Positions 46,871 to 58,357 of a stretch of 64,000 nt of DNA are shown in pieces (position 1 is the first letter of the stretch; every line of letters starts with the position of its first letter). The translations under genes and the position numbers were made by a program. The DNA comes from Pseudoalteromonas lipolytica. GTDB lineage: Bacteria; Pseudomonadota; Gammaproteobacteria; Enterobacterales; Alteromonadaceae. The notes under the pieces are model-generated. The model worked only from the letters and a program-made list of their open reading frames with translations. It was not told the origin of the DNA and did no database searches. The stretch lies in assembly GCF_001306915.1 (NCBI RefSeq), contig NZ_LJTC01000013.1, forward strand, positions 1 to 64,000, in the 5' to 3' direction.

Positions 46871-47458
46871 ATGCAACAGCCAAACGCCAACCCTAATCAT
46901 CTACCTGATGGGTTTTCTTACCAAGCCAATACATTGAGTGCGCAAAAAAGCCTCGAATTATTTTACTTTCTTCAGCAGCAGCTCAATTGGCAGCAACCGG
47001 CTATAAAAGTGTACGGAAAAAGCCATGTGATCCCGCGTTTGCAATGCTTTATTGCTGATCAGAACGTAAATTATGGTTACTCGGGTTCAAAATTAATCGT
47101 TGAGCCTTGGCCAGAGATACTTGATGCTATGCGTGTACGCTTATCAAGAACTTTGCAGATACCATTTAATGCGCTTTTAGTTAATTTGTATCGAGATGGT
47201 CATGATTGTATGGGCTGGCATAGTGACGATGAGAAAGAACTTGGTGAACAACCAACAATCGCGTCTGTATCACTAGGGGCCGAACGTGTATTTAAAATAA
47301 AGCACAAATATAAAAATGAACAATATAGCATTGTGCTGCAAAGTGGTAGCTGTTTAATCATGAATGGTTTTAGTCAGCGCGATTACCAGCATAGTTTGCC
47401 GAAGCAGCAAAGACTCAAACACCCTCGAATTAATCTTACCTTTCGTTCAATTATATAA
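46871..47458 (+). CDS. AlkB-like 2-oxoglutarate/Fe(II) dioxygenase
   Basis: This 195-residue protein belongs to the AlkB superfamily, which oxidatively demethylates alkylated bases. The iron ligands are seen as HxD in MGWHSDDEKELG and the distal histidine in DYQHSLPK. The 2-oxoglutarate arginine is in RINLTFR. NLYRDGHDCMGWHSD is characteristic of the ALKBH2-like bacterial clade. It is not next to an ada gene. It is possibly a DNA repair enzyme, but RNA or tRNA targets cannot be excluded. Start ATG 46871 is well placed, 39 bp from divergent rlmG. Confidence 0.9.
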   Translation: MQQPNANPNHLPDGFSYQANTLSAQKSLELFYFLQQQLNWQQPAIKVYGKSHVIPRLQCFIADQNVNYGYSGSKLIVEPWPEILDAMRVRLSRTLQIPFNALLVNLYRDGHDCMGWHSDDEKELGEQPTIASVSLGAERVFKIKHKYKNEQYSIVLQSGSCLIMNGFSQRDYQHSLPKQQRLKHPRINLTFRSII

Positions 47459-47531
47459 AATCATTGGTAAATTGAGCCATGCCCTTGATATAGTAGCTGG
47501 CAATTATTTTCTTATGAAAGGTCTATGACAC

Positions 47532-47843
47532 ATGTCAATGCAACAACAAATTGAGCAAAAGCTTGCTGCGGGTATCGAATGTAAACACCTGAATGTTGTC
47601 AATGAAAGCCATATGCATAGTCGTGGAACTGAGTCGCATTTTAAAGTGGTGGTTGTGAGTGAAGAATTTGCAGGTAAACGTTTACTTGCCCGTCACCGTC
47701 AAATTAATGAGCTATTAAAAGATGAATTAGCAAATCACATTCATGCATTAGCGATTCACACATTTACTCCCGAAGAGTTCAGTGAACAACATGGACAGGC
47801 ACCTGAATCACCAAAGTGCTTAGGCGGCTCAAAGTTCGACTAA
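47532..47843 (+). CDS. BolA family protein
   Basis: This 103-residue BolA-fold protein has the core ESHMHSRGTESHFKVVVVSEEFAGKRLLARHRQINELLKDEL and IHALAIHTFTPEEF. It has a conserved histidine that in BolA proteins binds Fe-S clusters together with monothiol glutaredoxins. The C-terminal tail is long for BolA and ends SPKCLGGSKFD. It is close to bolA/ibaG; which of the two is not decided. A 22-bp tandem array starts 2 bases after its stop. Confidence 0.88.
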   Translation: MSMQQQIEQKLAAGIECKHLNVVNESHMHSRGTESHFKVVVVSEEFAGKRLLARHRQINELLKDELANHIHALAIHTFTPEEFSEQHGQAPESPKCLGGSKFD

Positions 47844-47844
47844 A

Positions 47845-47954
47845 TTAGCAGGACAGTCACTCAAAGTTAGAAAGACAGTCACTCAAAGTTAGCAGGACAG
47901 TCACTCAAAGTTAGCAGGACAGTCACTCAAAGTTAGAAGGACAGTCACTCTAGA
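47845..47954. repeat. 22-bp tandem repeat, five units
   Basis: Units of TTAGCAGGACAGTCACTCAA plus AG start at 47845, 47867, 47889, 47911 and 47933. Units 1, 3 and 4 are identical. Unit 2 reads TTAGAAAGACAG, and unit 5 TTAGAAGGACAG with a changed end. The CTCAAAGTT just before (47829-47837, inside the last bolA-like codons) resembles part of the unit and may be its source. The array is non-coding and intergenic. Confidence 0.95.
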
Positions 47955-48011
47955 CTGCTGGTTACTTGGGTGTTTTAAGCTCGAAAAATTTACGTGGGTC
48001 TGAAAAGTTTT

Positions 48012-48026
48012 ACTGATCAGACCTGT
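48012..48026. promoter_or_regulatory. possible FadR-type operator upstream of fabV
   Basis: ACTGATCAGACCTGT resembles the FadR recognition pattern (CTGGTCNGACC-like), with a G-to-A change in the left half-site. It is part of the hairpin-like GGTCTGA/TCAGACC pairing at 47997-48022 and lies about 62 bp before fabV. Fatty-acid regulators controlling fabV are plausible, but this is a visual match only. Confidence 0.3.
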
Positions 48027-48087
48027 ATTTTAACTATTAGCCTTTAAACTAGCGCTAATTTTTATTGTGATAGATATAGGATGATCA

Positions 48088-49281
48088 ATGGTCATTAAGC
48101 CGAAAATTCGTGGATTTATCTGCACTAACGCGCATCCAGTAGGGTGTGCTGAGCACGTACAAGAACAAATTAATTATGTGAAAGCGCAAGGACCACTGAG
48201 CAATGCACCTAAGAATGTATTAGTGATAGGTGCGTCTACAGGTTACGGCCTAGCATCACGTATCACGGCTGCATTTGGTGGCGGTGCTAAAACGTTAGGT
48301 ATTTTCTTTGAAAAAGAAGGTAGCGAACGCAAAACGGGTTCTGCAGGTTGGTACAACACAGCAGCATTCCAAGCAGCCGCTGAAGAAGCTGGTTTATGGT
48401 CTAAAAATATCAATGGCGACGCGTTTTCTAACGAAATTAAGCAAAAAGCAATTGATACTATCAAAGCTGATCTAGGTAAAATTGATTTAGTTGTTTACAG
48501 CCTTGCTTCACCTCGTCGTACTGATCCAAATACAGGTGAGACTTACTCATCTACGCTTAAGCCTATTGGCTCAGATATCACTACGAAGAACCTGAACACT
48601 TCAAAGCGTGTGATTGATGAAGTAACGGTTGAAGCAGCAAGCCAAGAAGACATCGACAATACAATTAAAGTAATGGGCGGTGAAGATTGGGAAATGTGGA
48701 TTGACGCATTAAAAGAAGCAGATGTACTTGCTGATAACTTCAAAACGACTGCTTACACTTATATAGGTAAAGAGTTAACGTGGCCAATTTACGGTCATGC
48801 GACAATTGGTAAAGCGAAAGAAGATCTTGACCGTGCAACTCAAGCAATCAAAGAGTCTACAAAAGACTTAAATGGTGAAGCGTATGTTTCTTCATTAAAT
48901 GCGGTTGTGACACAAGCAAGCTCGGCAATTCCAATTATGCCTTTATATATCTCTGCTTTATTCAAAGTAATGAAAGCAGATGGTACTTACGAAGGTACCA
49001 TTGAGCAAATTCATTCACTATTTACTGAAAACCTTTACGGTGAAACACCACGTTTTGACGAAGGTGGTCATTTATTCCAAAACTACAAAGAGTTAGAAGA
49101 TGATGTTCAAGCTCGTGTACAACATGTTTGGGATACAGTGGATACAGATACAATTGACGAATTAACGGATTACGTGGGTTACCATAATGAGTTTTTACGT
49201 TTATTCGGTTTTGGTATCGACAGTGTAGATTACGAGCAAGATGTGAATCCTGATGTTGCGATTTCACAGCTGATCGATTAA
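48088..49281 (+). CDS. fabV: trans-2-enoyl-CoA/ACP reductase
   Basis: FabV is the triclosan-resistant enoyl reductase of fatty-acid elongation, NADH-dependent. The 397-residue length is normal. The nucleotide-binding segment [26 protein letters not shown] and the active-site [13 protein letters not shown] (tyrosine and lysine) are typical. [17 protein letters not shown] near the start is a FabV signature. It is a single gene with its own terminator. FabI is not seen in the window. Confidence 0.97.
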   Translation: MVIKPKIRGFICTNAHPVGCAEHVQEQINYVKAQGPLSNAPKNVLVIGASTGYGLASRITAAFGGGAKTLGIFFEKEGSERKTGSAGWYNTAAFQAAAEEAGLWSKNINGDAFSNEIKQKAIDTIKADLGKIDLVVYSLASPRRTDPNTGETYSSTLKPIGSDITTKNLNTSKRVIDEVTVEAASQEDIDNTIKVMGGEDWEMWIDALKEADVLADNFKTTAYTYIGKELTWPIYGHATIGKAKEDLDRATQAIKESTKDLNGEAYVSSLNAVVTQASSAIPIMPLYISALFKVMKADGTYEGTIEQIHSLFTENLYGETPRFDEGGHLFQNYKELEDDVQARVQHVWDTVDTDTIDELTDYVGYHNEFLRLFGFGIDSVDYEQDVNPDVAISQLID

Positions 49282-49304
49282 TCGCTGAACAAACTTGATT
49301 TTGT

Positions 49305-49331
49305 AAAGTCGCTTTTTTAAGCGACTTTTTT
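49305..49331 (+). terminator. terminator after fabV
   Basis: AAAGTCGCTT / AAGCGACTTT with a TTTT loop and trailing T tract lies 25 bp past the stop. Confidence 0.9.
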
Positions 49332-50973
<1,642 letters not shown>

Positions 50974-50977
50974 AGAG

Positions 50978-52180
50978 ATGGGTTTAAAGAAATTTCTAGA
51001 AGATATTGAGCCGCATTTTGAACCGGGTGGTAAACACGAAAAATGGTATGCGCTTTACGAAGCTGCAGCGACTATTTTCTACACGCCTGGTTATGTAAAT
51101 AAAGGCAAAACACACGTTCGCGATAACATCGACCTAAAACGTATGATGATTTTAGTGTGGATGGCGACGTTCCCTGCAATGTTCTTTGGTATGTTCAACA
51201 TCGGTCATCAGGCCGCAGGTGCTTTAGCACAAGGTTTTGAACTAGCAAACACATGGCAAGTTGGTCTGTTCCAATTATTCGGTGGTGAATTAACTGCTGA
51301 CTCTGGTTGGGGCGCGAAAATGTTTTACGGTGCCTGCTTCTTCCTACCAATATACGCAGTAACATTTGCTGTGGGTGGTTTCTGGGAAGTACTATTTGCT
51401 TCAGTGCGTAAGCACGAAGTAAATGAAGGTTTCTTCGTAACATCTGTATTATTCGCACTAATCCTACCTGCGACGATTCCTTTATGGCAAGTTGCACTAG
51501 GTATTACGTTTGGTGTTGTAATCGCTAAAGAAATCTTTGGTGGTACAGGTCGTAACTTCCTTAACCCTGCTCTTGCCGGTCGTGCGTTCTTATTCTTCGC
51601 ATACCCAGCGCAAATTTCAGGTGACACAGTATGGACAGCAGTAGATTCATTCTCTGGTGCAACTATGCTTGGCCAAGCTGTTGTTGGTTCACTTGATTAC
51701 AGCAACATGGAGTTATGGTGGAATGCGTTCTACGGTTTCATTCAAGGTTCTATGGGTGAGACGTCAACACTAGCACTATTAATCGGTGGTTTATTCCTAA
51801 TTTACGTGCGTATCGCTTCATGGCGTATCGTACTAGGTGTATTCCTAGGTATGGTTGCAACGGCATTCTTACTAAATACAATTGGTTCAGAAACTAACGC
51901 TGTATTTGCAATGCCTTGGCACTGGCACTTAGTGCTTGGTGGTTTTGCATTTGGTATGTTCTTCATGGCAACAGACCCAGTATCTGCATCATTCACAGAC
52001 AAAGGTAAGTTCGCTTACGGTGCGTTAATCGGCTTTATGGTTGTAATGATCCGTGTTGTTAACCCGGCATTCCCAGAAGGTATGATGCTAGCAATCTTAT
52101 TTGCTAACTTATTTGCACCATTATTCGATCACTTTGTAGTGCAAGCTAATATCAAGCGGAGGTTGGCACGTAATGTCTAG
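50978..52180 (+). CDS. nqrB: Na+-translocating NADH-quinone reductase subunit B
   Basis: This membrane subunit forms the Na+ channel and binds FMN covalently. The 400-residue protein has about ten helices. The covalent FMN site is the threonine of [10 protein letters not shown], and a riboflavin-binding region lies within the membrane part. It starts [19 protein letters not shown]. The 3' end overlaps nqrC by 8 bp. Confidence 0.96.
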   Translation: MGLKKFLEDIEPHFEPGGKHEKWYALYEAAATIFYTPGYVNKGKTHVRDNIDLKRMMILVWMATFPAMFFGMFNIGHQAAGALAQGFELANTWQVGLFQLFGGELTADSGWGAKMFYGACFFLPIYAVTFAVGGFWEVLFASVRKHEVNEGFFVTSVLFALILPATIPLWQVALGITFGVVIAKEIFGGTGRNFLNPALAGRAFLFFAYPAQISGDTVWTAVDSFSGATMLGQAVVGSLDYSNMELWWNAFYGFIQGSMGETSTLALLIGGLFLIYVRIASWRIVLGVFLGMVATAFLLNTIGSETNAVFAMPWHWHLVLGGFAFGMFFMATDPVSASFTDKGKFAYGALIGFMVVMIRVVNPAFPEGMMLAILFANLFAPLFDHFVVQANIKRRLARNV

Positions 52181-52925
52181 TAATAACGAATCAATCGGCA
52201 AAACGCTAACCGTTGTTGTTGCACTATGTTTAGTGTGTGCAATTATCGTATCGTTTGCTTCAGTTCAGCTTCGTCCTTTACAGCAAGCTAACAAAACACA
52301 AGATATCCAACGTAATATCTTAGCGGCTGCAGGCATTGAAGTATCAGGTACTGTGTCAGATACCTTTAACTCAAAAATTGAAGCACGTGTTGTAGACATG
52401 AACACAGGTGAGTTTGTTGAAGGTGCTGATCCTAACTCATTTGACTTCGAGAAAACAAAATTCGACCAAGCTCGTAGCTTTGCGTTGAAAGCAGAAGGAA
52501 TTAAAGACATCGCTGGTATTCAGCGTATGACAAAAAATTCACCTGTATATATTTCGAAGAAATCTGATGGTTCTACAGACGCAATCATTCTACCAATCCA
52601 AGGTTATGGCCTTTGGGGTGTAATGTACGGCTTCTTAGCGCTTGAAAGCGATGGTGAAACAGTTAAAAACATCAACTTCTTCAAGCACAACGAAACGCCA
52701 GGTCTAGGTGGTGAAATCCAAAATCCACAATGGACTGCTAAATGGCAAGGTAAAGAGTTACCAATCAATATCATGAAGAGCGGTGCGAAGAACGAACATC
52801 AAATCGATGGTCTTTCTGGTGCAACATTAACTTCAAACGGTGTTGATCACACAGTTGACTTCTGGACTGGCGAGCATGGCTTTGGTCCATTCCTTGCGAA
52901 AGTACGTGAAGGAGCGTTGAAATAA
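52173..52925 (+). CDS. nqrC: Na+-translocating NADH-quinone reductase subunit C
   Basis: This subunit has a single N-terminal membrane helix (about 10-28) and a large periplasmic FMN-binding domain. The covalent FMN is attached by ApbE to the threonine in [27 protein letters not shown] and [11 protein letters not shown] are characteristic. It is 250 residues. Its stop overlaps the nqrD start by one base (TAATG). Confidence 0.96.
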   Translation: MSSNNESIGKTLTVVVALCLVCAIIVSFASVQLRPLQQANKTQDIQRNILAAAGIEVSGTVSDTFNSKIEARVVDMNTGEFVEGADPNSFDFEKTKFDQARSFALKAEGIKDIAGIQRMTKNSPVYISKKSDGSTDAIILPIQGYGLWGVMYGFLALESDGETVKNINFFKHNETPGLGGEIQNPQWTAKWQGKELPINIMKSGAKNEHQIDGLSGATLTSNGVDHTVDFWTGEHGFGPFLAKVREGALK

Positions 52926-53557
52926 TGGCTGATACTAAAGAAATGAAGTCGGTCCTATTTGGCCCGGTATTCGCAAATAACCCGATCGCATTACAAGTAC
53001 TTGGTATTTGTTCTGCGCTAGCGGTAACATCAAGCTTAAAAAATGCACTAATCATGTCAATCGCATTGACACTAGTAACTGCGTTTTCTAGCTTGTTTAT
53101 TTCGTCAATTCGTAACCACATCCCATCATCTGTACGTATCATCGTGCAAATGACGATCATCGCATCACTTGTAATCGTTGTTGACCAAGTACTGCAAGCA
53201 TTCTCTTATGCAACTGCTAAAGAGCTTTCAGTATTCGTTGGTCTAATCATTACAAACTGTATCGTAATGGGTCGTGCTGAAGCATACGCAATGAAGTCAC
53301 CACCGTTAATGTCTTTCTTAGATGGTATCGGTAACGGTTTAGGCTACTCAGTAGTACTACTAACTGTTGGTTTCATCCGTGAGTTATTCGGTAAAGGTTC
53401 ACTATTCGGTGTTGATATTATCCCATTAGTACAAAATGGTGGCTGGTATCAACCAATGGGTCTATTGATTTTACCACCGAGTGCATTCTTCATTATTGGT
53501 TTATTCATCTGGGTACTTCGTACCTTCAAGAAAGACCAAGTAGAAGCAAAAGCGTAA
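52925..53557 (+). CDS. nqrD: Na+-translocating NADH-quinone reductase subunit D
   Basis: This integral membrane subunit (210 residues, about six helices) is related to RnfE. It carries a conserved cysteine in [16 protein letters not shown] that binds the intramembrane 2Fe-2S cluster together with Nqr[24 protein letters not shown] is the usual start. It sits inside the operon, 10 bp from nqrE. Confidence 0.96.
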   Translation: MADTKEMKSVLFGPVFANNPIALQVLGICSALAVTSSLKNALIMSIALTLVTAFSSLFISSIRNHIPSSVRIIVQMTIIASLVIVVDQVLQAFSYATAKELSVFVGLIITNCIVMGRAEAYAMKSPPLMSFLDGIGNGLGYSVVLLTVGFIRELFGKGSLFGVDIIPLVQNGGWYQPMGLLILPPSAFFIIGLFIWVLRTFKKDQVEAKA

Positions 53558-53567
53558 GGGGCGAGCA

Positions 53568-54176
53568 GTGGAACATTATATTAGTTTATTTGTAAAAGCG
53601 GTTTTCATTGAAAACTTAGCTTTAGCCTTCTTCCTAGGTATGTGTACTTTCCTTGCTGTATCAAAGAAAGTAACAACGTCAATCGGCCTAGGTGTGGCAG
53701 TTATCGTGGTACTAGGTATCTCAGTACCTGTAAATAACTTGGTTTATCACGCTGTTCTTGCACCAGGTGCATTAGAGTGGCTTGGCTACCCAGAAGCAGA
53801 CCTTAGCTTCTTACGTTTCTTGACTTTCATCGGTGTTATTGCAGCACTTGTACAAATTCTTGAAATGGCATTAGATAAGTTCTTCCCTGCACTTTACAAC
53901 GCGTTAGGTATCTTCTTACCACTGATCACAGTTAACTGTGCGATCTTCGGTGCGGTATCTTTCATGGTTGAGCGTAACTATAACTTCGGCGAGTCTGTTG
54001 TTTATGGTATCGGTTCAGGTGTGGGCTGGGCACTAGCAATTACTTTACTTGCTGGTATCCGTGAAAAAATGAAGTACTCAGACGTTCCTGATGGCTTACG
54101 TGGTTTAGGTATTACTTTCATCACTGTTGGTCTTATGGGTCTTGGCTTTATGTCATTCTCTGGTATTTCACTTTAA
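53568..54176 (+). CDS. nqrE: Na+-translocating NADH-quinone reductase subunit E
   Basis: This integral membrane subunit (202 residues, six helices) is related to RnfA and paired with NqrD in inverted topology. It starts with GTG or ATG-like context at 53568 after GGGGCGAG; the codon is [23 protein letters not shown] and [15 protein letters not shown] (with the cluster cysteine) are conserved. Confidence 0.95.
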   Translation: MEHYISLFVKAVFIENLALAFFLGMCTFLAVSKKVTTSIGLGVAVIVVLGISVPVNNLVYHAVLAPGALEWLGYPEADLSFLRFLTFIGVIAALVQILEMALDKFFPALYNALGIFLPLITVNCAIFGAVSFMVERNYNFGESVVYGIGSGVGWALAITLLAGIREKMKYSDVPDGLRGLGITFITVGLMGLGFMSFSGISL

Positions 54177-54195
54177 TAGGTAGCGAGGATAAATC

Positions 54196-55422
54196 ATGAA
54201 TGAGATTTTCTTAGGCGTTGGTGTTTTCATCGCTATCGTTGTTATTTTAGTTTTAGTTATCATTGGTGCTAAATCTAAATTAGTAGCAAGCGGCGATATC
54301 ATCATCGGAATTAATGGCGACCCAGAAAAAGCTATTAAAACATCTGCAGGTAGCAAGCTATTAGGCGCGCTAGCTGATTCAGGTATCTTCGTTTCATCTG
54401 CATGTGGTGGCGGTGGCTCTTGTGGTCAGTGTCGTGTACACATCAAAGAAGGTGGCGGCGATATCTTACCAACAGAACTTGATCACATCTCTAAAGGTGA
54501 AGCTCGTGAAGGCTGCCGTTTAGCGTGTCAGGTAAATGTTAAGAACGACATGGAAATTGAACTTGAAGAGTCAATTTTCGGTGTTAAGAAGTGGGAATGT
54601 ACTGTTATCTCTAACGATAACAAGGCAACGTTCATCAAGGAACTTAAGTTACAAATTCCTGATGGCGAGTCTGTACCTTTCCGTGCCGGTGGTTATATTC
54701 AAATTGAAGCACCAGCTCACCACGTTAAATACGCTGATTTCGATATTCCAGAAGAGTATCGTGGCGACTGGAACCACTTCGGTTTCTTCGATCTGGAGTC
54801 TAAAGTAGACGACGAAACAATTCGTGCATACTCAATGGCTAACTACCCAGAAGAAGAAGGCATCATCATGCTTAACGTGCGTATCGCTACGCCGCCGCCA
54901 AGAGACCTAAGCCTTCCATGTGGTAAAATGTCTTCGTACATTTGGTCATTAAAAGAAGGTGATAAAGTGACTATTTCTGGCCCATTCGGTGAGTTCTTCG
55001 CGAAAGACACTGATGCAGAAATGGTATTCGTAGGTGGTGGTGCAGGTATGGCACCAATGCGTTCACATATCTTTGACCAACTTAAGCGTTTACAATCTAA
55101 GCGTAAGATGAGCTTCTGGTATGGTGCGCGTTCTAAGCGTGAAATGTTCTACGTAGAAGATTTCGACGGCTTAGCAGCAGAAAACGATAACTTCGTATGG
55201 CACACAGCACTGTCTGATCCACAACCAGAAGATAACTGGGAAGGTTACACAGGCTTCATTCATAATGTACTTTATGAAAACTACTTGAAAGATCATGAAG
55301 CGCCTGAAGATTGTGAGTTCTACATGTGTGGTCCTCCAATGATGAACGCGGCTGTTATCAACATGCTTAAAGATCTTGGTGTAGAAGACGAAAACATCTT
55401 ATTAGATGACTTCGGTGGCTAA
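54196..55422 (+). CDS. nqrF: Na+-translocating NADH-quinone reductase subunit F
   Basis: NqrF is the NADH-oxidising entry subunit. It is 408 residues: an N-terminal membrane helix, a plant-type 2Fe-2S domain with [11 protein letters not shown] plus CRLACQ, and a ferredoxin-reductase FAD/NADH domain. The reductase domain has RAYSMANYP (FAD) and [14 protein letters not shown] (NADH), ending [15 protein letters not shown]. It is the last gene of the pump operon and is followed by a terminator. Confidence 0.97.
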   Translation: MNEIFLGVGVFIAIVVILVLVIIGAKSKLVASGDIIIGINGDPEKAIKTSAGSKLLGALADSGIFVSSACGGGGSCGQCRVHIKEGGGDILPTELDHISKGEAREGCRLACQVNVKNDMEIELEESIFGVKKWECTVISNDNKATFIKELKLQIPDGESVPFRAGGYIQIEAPAHHVKYADFDIPEEYRGDWNHFGFFDLESKVDDETIRAYSMANYPEEEGIIMLNVRIATPPPRDLSLPCGKMSSYIWSLKEGDKVTISGPFGEFFAKDTDAEMVFVGGGAGMAPMRSHIFDQLKRLQSKRKMSFWYGARSKREMFYVEDFDGLAAENDNFVWHTALSDPQPEDNWEGYTGFIHNVLYENYLKDHEAPEDCEFYMCGPPMMNAAVINMLKDLGVEDENILLDDFGG

Positions 55423-55460
55423 CACCATACACAAAACAATTAGTTTTGGTTAGAATACAG

Positions 55461-55493
55461 GCCTCGTAGCACTTAGTGTTACGAGGCTTTTTT
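55461..55493 (+). terminator. terminator after nqrF
   Basis: GCCTCGTAGCAC / GTGTTACGAGGC (one wobble) with a TTA loop runs into a T tract between nqrF and apbE. Confidence 0.9.
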
Positions 55494-55525
55494 ATTTCTA
55501 TACCGAACTCCGTGGTATCTACAAG

Positions 55526-56566
55526 GTGAATGCTATGAATAGAGTGTTTTATCGCCAAGGCTTGATGGCCTTTTTCCTATTAACTATGACTTTACTCATG
55601 GCTGGCTGCGGTCAATCAGATAAGGCTGAAGAGCTTTATTTTGAAGGTAAGACAATGGGCACCACTTATCACATTAAGGTGTTTGCAGAGTCTTCAAAGG
55701 TTGCAGGTGTTGATTTACACCCGGAAATTAAGCAAGTGCTTAAAGATGTAAATCAATCTATGTCGACTTACATTCCTGATTCAGAAATTAACCAGTTCAA
55801 CCAGTTACCAGCAGGGCAGGTAATGCCAATAAGCGCTGATTTTAGAAACGTGGTAGCTGAATCAATTCGCCTTGGCGAATCAACAAAAACGTTAGATGTG
55901 ACTATGGGGCCACTTATTGACTTGTGGGGCTTTGGTCCAGATAAAAAGCCGACTAAACGCCCAAGCGATGAAGCCTTGGCCGCAATGGTTGCCAAAATTG
56001 GTGTTGATAAGCTTGAACTTACAGATGCTGGTCTTATGAAGACGATTGGTGGTTTAGAGCTGTCGTTTTCGGCTACAGCCAAAGGTTACGGCATTGATAA
56101 AGTAGCACAAGTGATAGAAAGCCATGGTTTCACTAATTATATGGTTGAGATTGGTGGTGAGCTTCGTGTGTCGGGTATTAAGCCAAACAACATCACTTGG
56201 AAAATAGCTATTGAGCAGCCTGATGCTGAGCCTGGCGTGCGTAAAGTACATAAAGTAATTGAGCCGGGTACTAATGGTATTGCGACATCCGGTGATTACC
56301 GAATTTTTTACGAAATGGATGGTGTTACCTATAGCCACTTAATTGACCCTGTAACAGGTATGCCGAGCCGTCATGATTTGGTATCAGTTACTGTTTTACA
56401 CCCATCAGCGATGACTGCAGATGGCTTAGCGACGGCAATTACAGTAATGGGCATGGAAAAGGCGCAGAAATACGCCGAAGAGCACGATTTGCCGGTGTAT
56501 TTAATTGGTAAGTCAGACAATGGCTTAGTGACATATTCTAGCCCCGCTTTTAAACCTTATTTGTAG
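55526..56566 (+). CDS. apbE: FAD:protein FMN transferase, lipoprotein
   Basis: ApbE attaches FMN to the SGAT threonines of NqrB and NqrC in the envelope. The 346-residue protein has a lipoprotein signal with the lipobox LMAGC, then GKTMGTTYHIKVF and VDKLELTDAGLMK. SFSATAKGYGIDKV, VEIGGELRVSG and SHLIDPVTGMP are the flavin- and metal-binding motifs of the family. It lies about 100 bp after nqrF and is separated from it by a terminator. The intervening DNA to nqrM carries a MITE copy. Confidence 0.95.
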   Translation: MNAMNRVFYRQGLMAFFLLTMTLLMAGCGQSDKAEELYFEGKTMGTTYHIKVFAESSKVAGVDLHPEIKQVLKDVNQSMSTYIPDSEINQFNQLPAGQVMPISADFRNVVAESIRLGESTKTLDVTMGPLIDLWGFGPDKKPTKRPSDEALAAMVAKIGVDKLELTDAGLMKTIGGLELSFSATAKGYGIDKVAQVIESHGFTNYMVEIGGELRVSGIKPNNITWKIAIEQPDAEPGVRKVHKVIEPGTNGIATSGDYRIFYEMDGVTYSHLIDPVTGMPSRHDLVSVTVLHPSAMTADGLATAITVMGMEKAQKYAEEHDLPVYLIGKSDNGLVTYSSPAFKPYL

Positions 56567-56583
56567 CAGGGCAAGAAGCCGTG

Positions 56584-56843
56584 TATACCCAAGCAGCCTC
56601 AAGATGTAGAACTCAGCGTTCCACAGGAGCTTAATATCAAGGCGTTATTTTGCAACAATGGCAGTCCCAGAACTAACAACGATGAGAGTAAGCGCCTGTG
56701 AAGCGACCAAAGGATTGGTTTAAAAGCGATTTATACCGCGTTATTGATTTTAACAATAGAACCACTATTGCTTGTAATCAATGCCTTGCCTAAATCGCTT
56801 TTAATTCTAACTGAAACTCGCACCTTGAGGTCGTTTAGGTATA
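56584..56843. mobile_element. MITE-like element, copy 2, TA-flanked
   Basis: This copy is homologous to 22345-22609 over its full length, with long identical blocks such as ATATCAAGGCGTTA, AACAACGATGAGAGTAAG, GATTTTAACAATAGAACC and GCCTTGCCTAAATCGC. Terminal repeats are present but more diverged (TACCCAAGCAGCCTC, TACCTAAACGACCTC). TA lies at both borders. It is non-coding and splits the apbE-nqrM interval (56567-56902), where nothing else is seen. Confidence 0.85.
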
Positions 56844-56902
56844 TAATACATGCAGCCTAATTAGTTGGGCTCGATTTAATTGCTGACGATAGGGGCAAAG
56901 CA

Positions 56903-57103
56903 ATGTCACTTTTTCTTCTTACATTTGGTCTACTTATTTTAATTGTGGCGGCGATGGCTGTCGGCATGATTGTGCAAAAGAAATCTATGGCCAGTAGTTG
57001 TGGTGGCCTAGGCGCTGTTGGTATCGACAAAGCCTGCGACTGCGACGACCCATGTGACAAGCGTAAAAAGCGCATGGCAAAAGAACAAGTCTGGAATAAA
57101 TAA
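56903..57103 (+). CDS. nqrM: Na+-NQR maturation protein NqrM
   Basis: NqrM (DUF539) is a 66-residue protein needed to assemble the Fe site between NqrD and NqrE. It has one N-terminal membrane helix (FLLTFGLLILIVAAMAVGM) and a cysteine-rich tail SSCGGL...DKACDCDDPCDKRKKRM. Position after apbE is conserved. Here a MITE lies between them, so it may rely on its own promoter. Confidence 0.93.
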   Translation: MSLFLLTFGLLILIVAAMAVGMIVQKKSMASSCGGLGAVGIDKACDCDDPCDKRKKRMAKEQVWNK

Positions 57104-57165
57104 GATATTGTCTAAACTTTGATTACATTTAATGCATTTCAAATTATCAGTTCAAGGAATGAACG

Positions 57166-58143
57166 ATGGCTTTAGCAAGGAAGCGGCAAATCTGTTTGTC
57201 AAACACCAAATATTATCATTGTGTATCTCGTTGCGTCAGACGCGCTTACCTTTGTGGAGAAGACGCACTCACAGGCAAATCATATGAACACCGCAGAGGG
57301 TGGGTTGAACAGCGTCTGCTTGCTCTTGCAAAGGTATTTTGCATTGATGTGTGTGCTTATGCGGTGATGAGTAACCATACACATGTTGTGCTTTATGTTG
57401 ATGATAAAAAAGCAAATAGGTTATCGGATAAGGCCATCCTTTTACGCTGGTATAAGCTCAGTAAAATGACGCCTTTAGGTCAAAAAGCCCTTCATGGTGA
57501 GCCGTTAAGTGATGGTCAACAAGTCTTCTTAAATAAAGAGGTTGCAGAATACAGAGCGCGCCTTTCGAGCATTAGTTGGTTCATGCGAATGCTAAATGAA
57601 TATATTGCCAGACGGGCAAATAAAGAAGATGAATGTACTGGGCATTTTTGGGAAGGGCGCTTTAAAAGCCAAGCTATCCTTGATGAATCAGCGCTTTTAG
57701 CCTGCATTGCCTATGTTGATTTAAACCCTGTTCGTGCTAAAGCTGCGAGCACGCCGGAGCAATCGGACTATACCAGTTTTAAAAAGCGATGCGAAAGCGC
57801 GAAGGAGTCAAAGCAACCTAAATTACTAGCTCGTTTTATTGGTGGCATGAGTAAGTATAAATCAAAGGGAATACCTTTTGAGTTAAAGTCATACCTGCTA
57901 CTTGTGGAGCAAACTGGGCGTTGTATCAGCGCGGATAAGCCTGGATATATAGAGCATCATTTACCTCCTATTCTTGAAAGGCTGAATTTGGAAGCTAAAA
58001 ACTGGTTAACATTAACAACTCAATTTGAAAACTTATTTCATGGAGCTGCAGGTCGAGTAGGGGCTATTGAACGTTATTGCAGTAAAACTGCGCGTAAGCG
58101 ACGAAGTAACATTACAAGCTGTAAGTTATTACTTGCCAGTTAA
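57166..58143 (+). CDS. REP-associated-type tyrosine transposase (HUH, Y1)
   Basis: This single-strand-type transposase of 325 residues has the HUH motif in MSNHTHVVLYVD (H71, H73). The likely catalytic tyrosine is in MLNEYIARRAN (Y146). The family signature GHFWEGRFKSQAI is followed by YVDLNPVRAKAA. This matches RAYT/Y1_Tnp (Transposase_17) rather than classical IS200, which is shorter. The C-terminal region (about 200-325) is lineage-specific. Terminal hairpins of an IS are not obvious, so it is probably a domesticated or REP-mobilising copy. It follows nqrM by 62 bp. Confidence 0.88.
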   Translation: MALARKRQICLSNTKYYHCVSRCVRRAYLCGEDALTGKSYEHRRGWVEQRLLALAKVFCIDVCAYAVMSNHTHVVLYVDDKKANRLSDKAILLRWYKLSKMTPLGQKALHGEPLSDGQQVFLNKEVAEYRARLSSISWFMRMLNEYIARRANKEDECTGHFWEGRFKSQAILDESALLACIAYVDLNPVRAKAASTPEQSDYTSFKKRCESAKESKQPKLLARFIGGMSKYKSKGIPFELKSYLLLVEQTGRCISADKPGYIEHHLPPILERLNLEAKNWLTLTTQFENLFHGAAGRVGAIERYCSKTARKRRSNITSCKLLLAS

Positions 58144-58320
58144 TCTTAAATTTCTCTCAATTTTTATTTTTTGCAAACACTTGCAGCTAACTTGTGCTTT
58201 CAATTCTCATAAAGCTAAATCTTTTGTCTTGGTTGTTATTGTTAGATTAAGCTAATAGGCTAGCTTGCCTACGCAACTATTATTTTAGGTTAACAAATTT
58301 AAGGAATTTGGAGATTCAAC

Positions 58321-58348
58321 AGGCACTTTTAACAGTGCCTGTCTTTTT
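58321..58348. terminator. terminator between the RAYT-like gene and the M14 gene
   Basis: AGGCAC / GTGCCT around TTTTAACA, followed by a T-rich stretch, lies in the convergent gap just past the M14 peptidase stop. It could serve either gene; the T run is on the plus strand. The rest of 58144-58357 is AT-rich with no gene. Confidence 0.6.
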
Positions 58349-58357
58349 AAATCGTGT

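Noticed and set aside
47845..47954. CRISPR or iteron-type origin
   Set aside because: The units are contiguous 22-mers without spacers, and no cas or replication initiator gene is nearby.
51195..51627. Overlapping minus-strand frames in nqrB
   Set aside because: They are antisense to a clear gene and have no recognisable motif.
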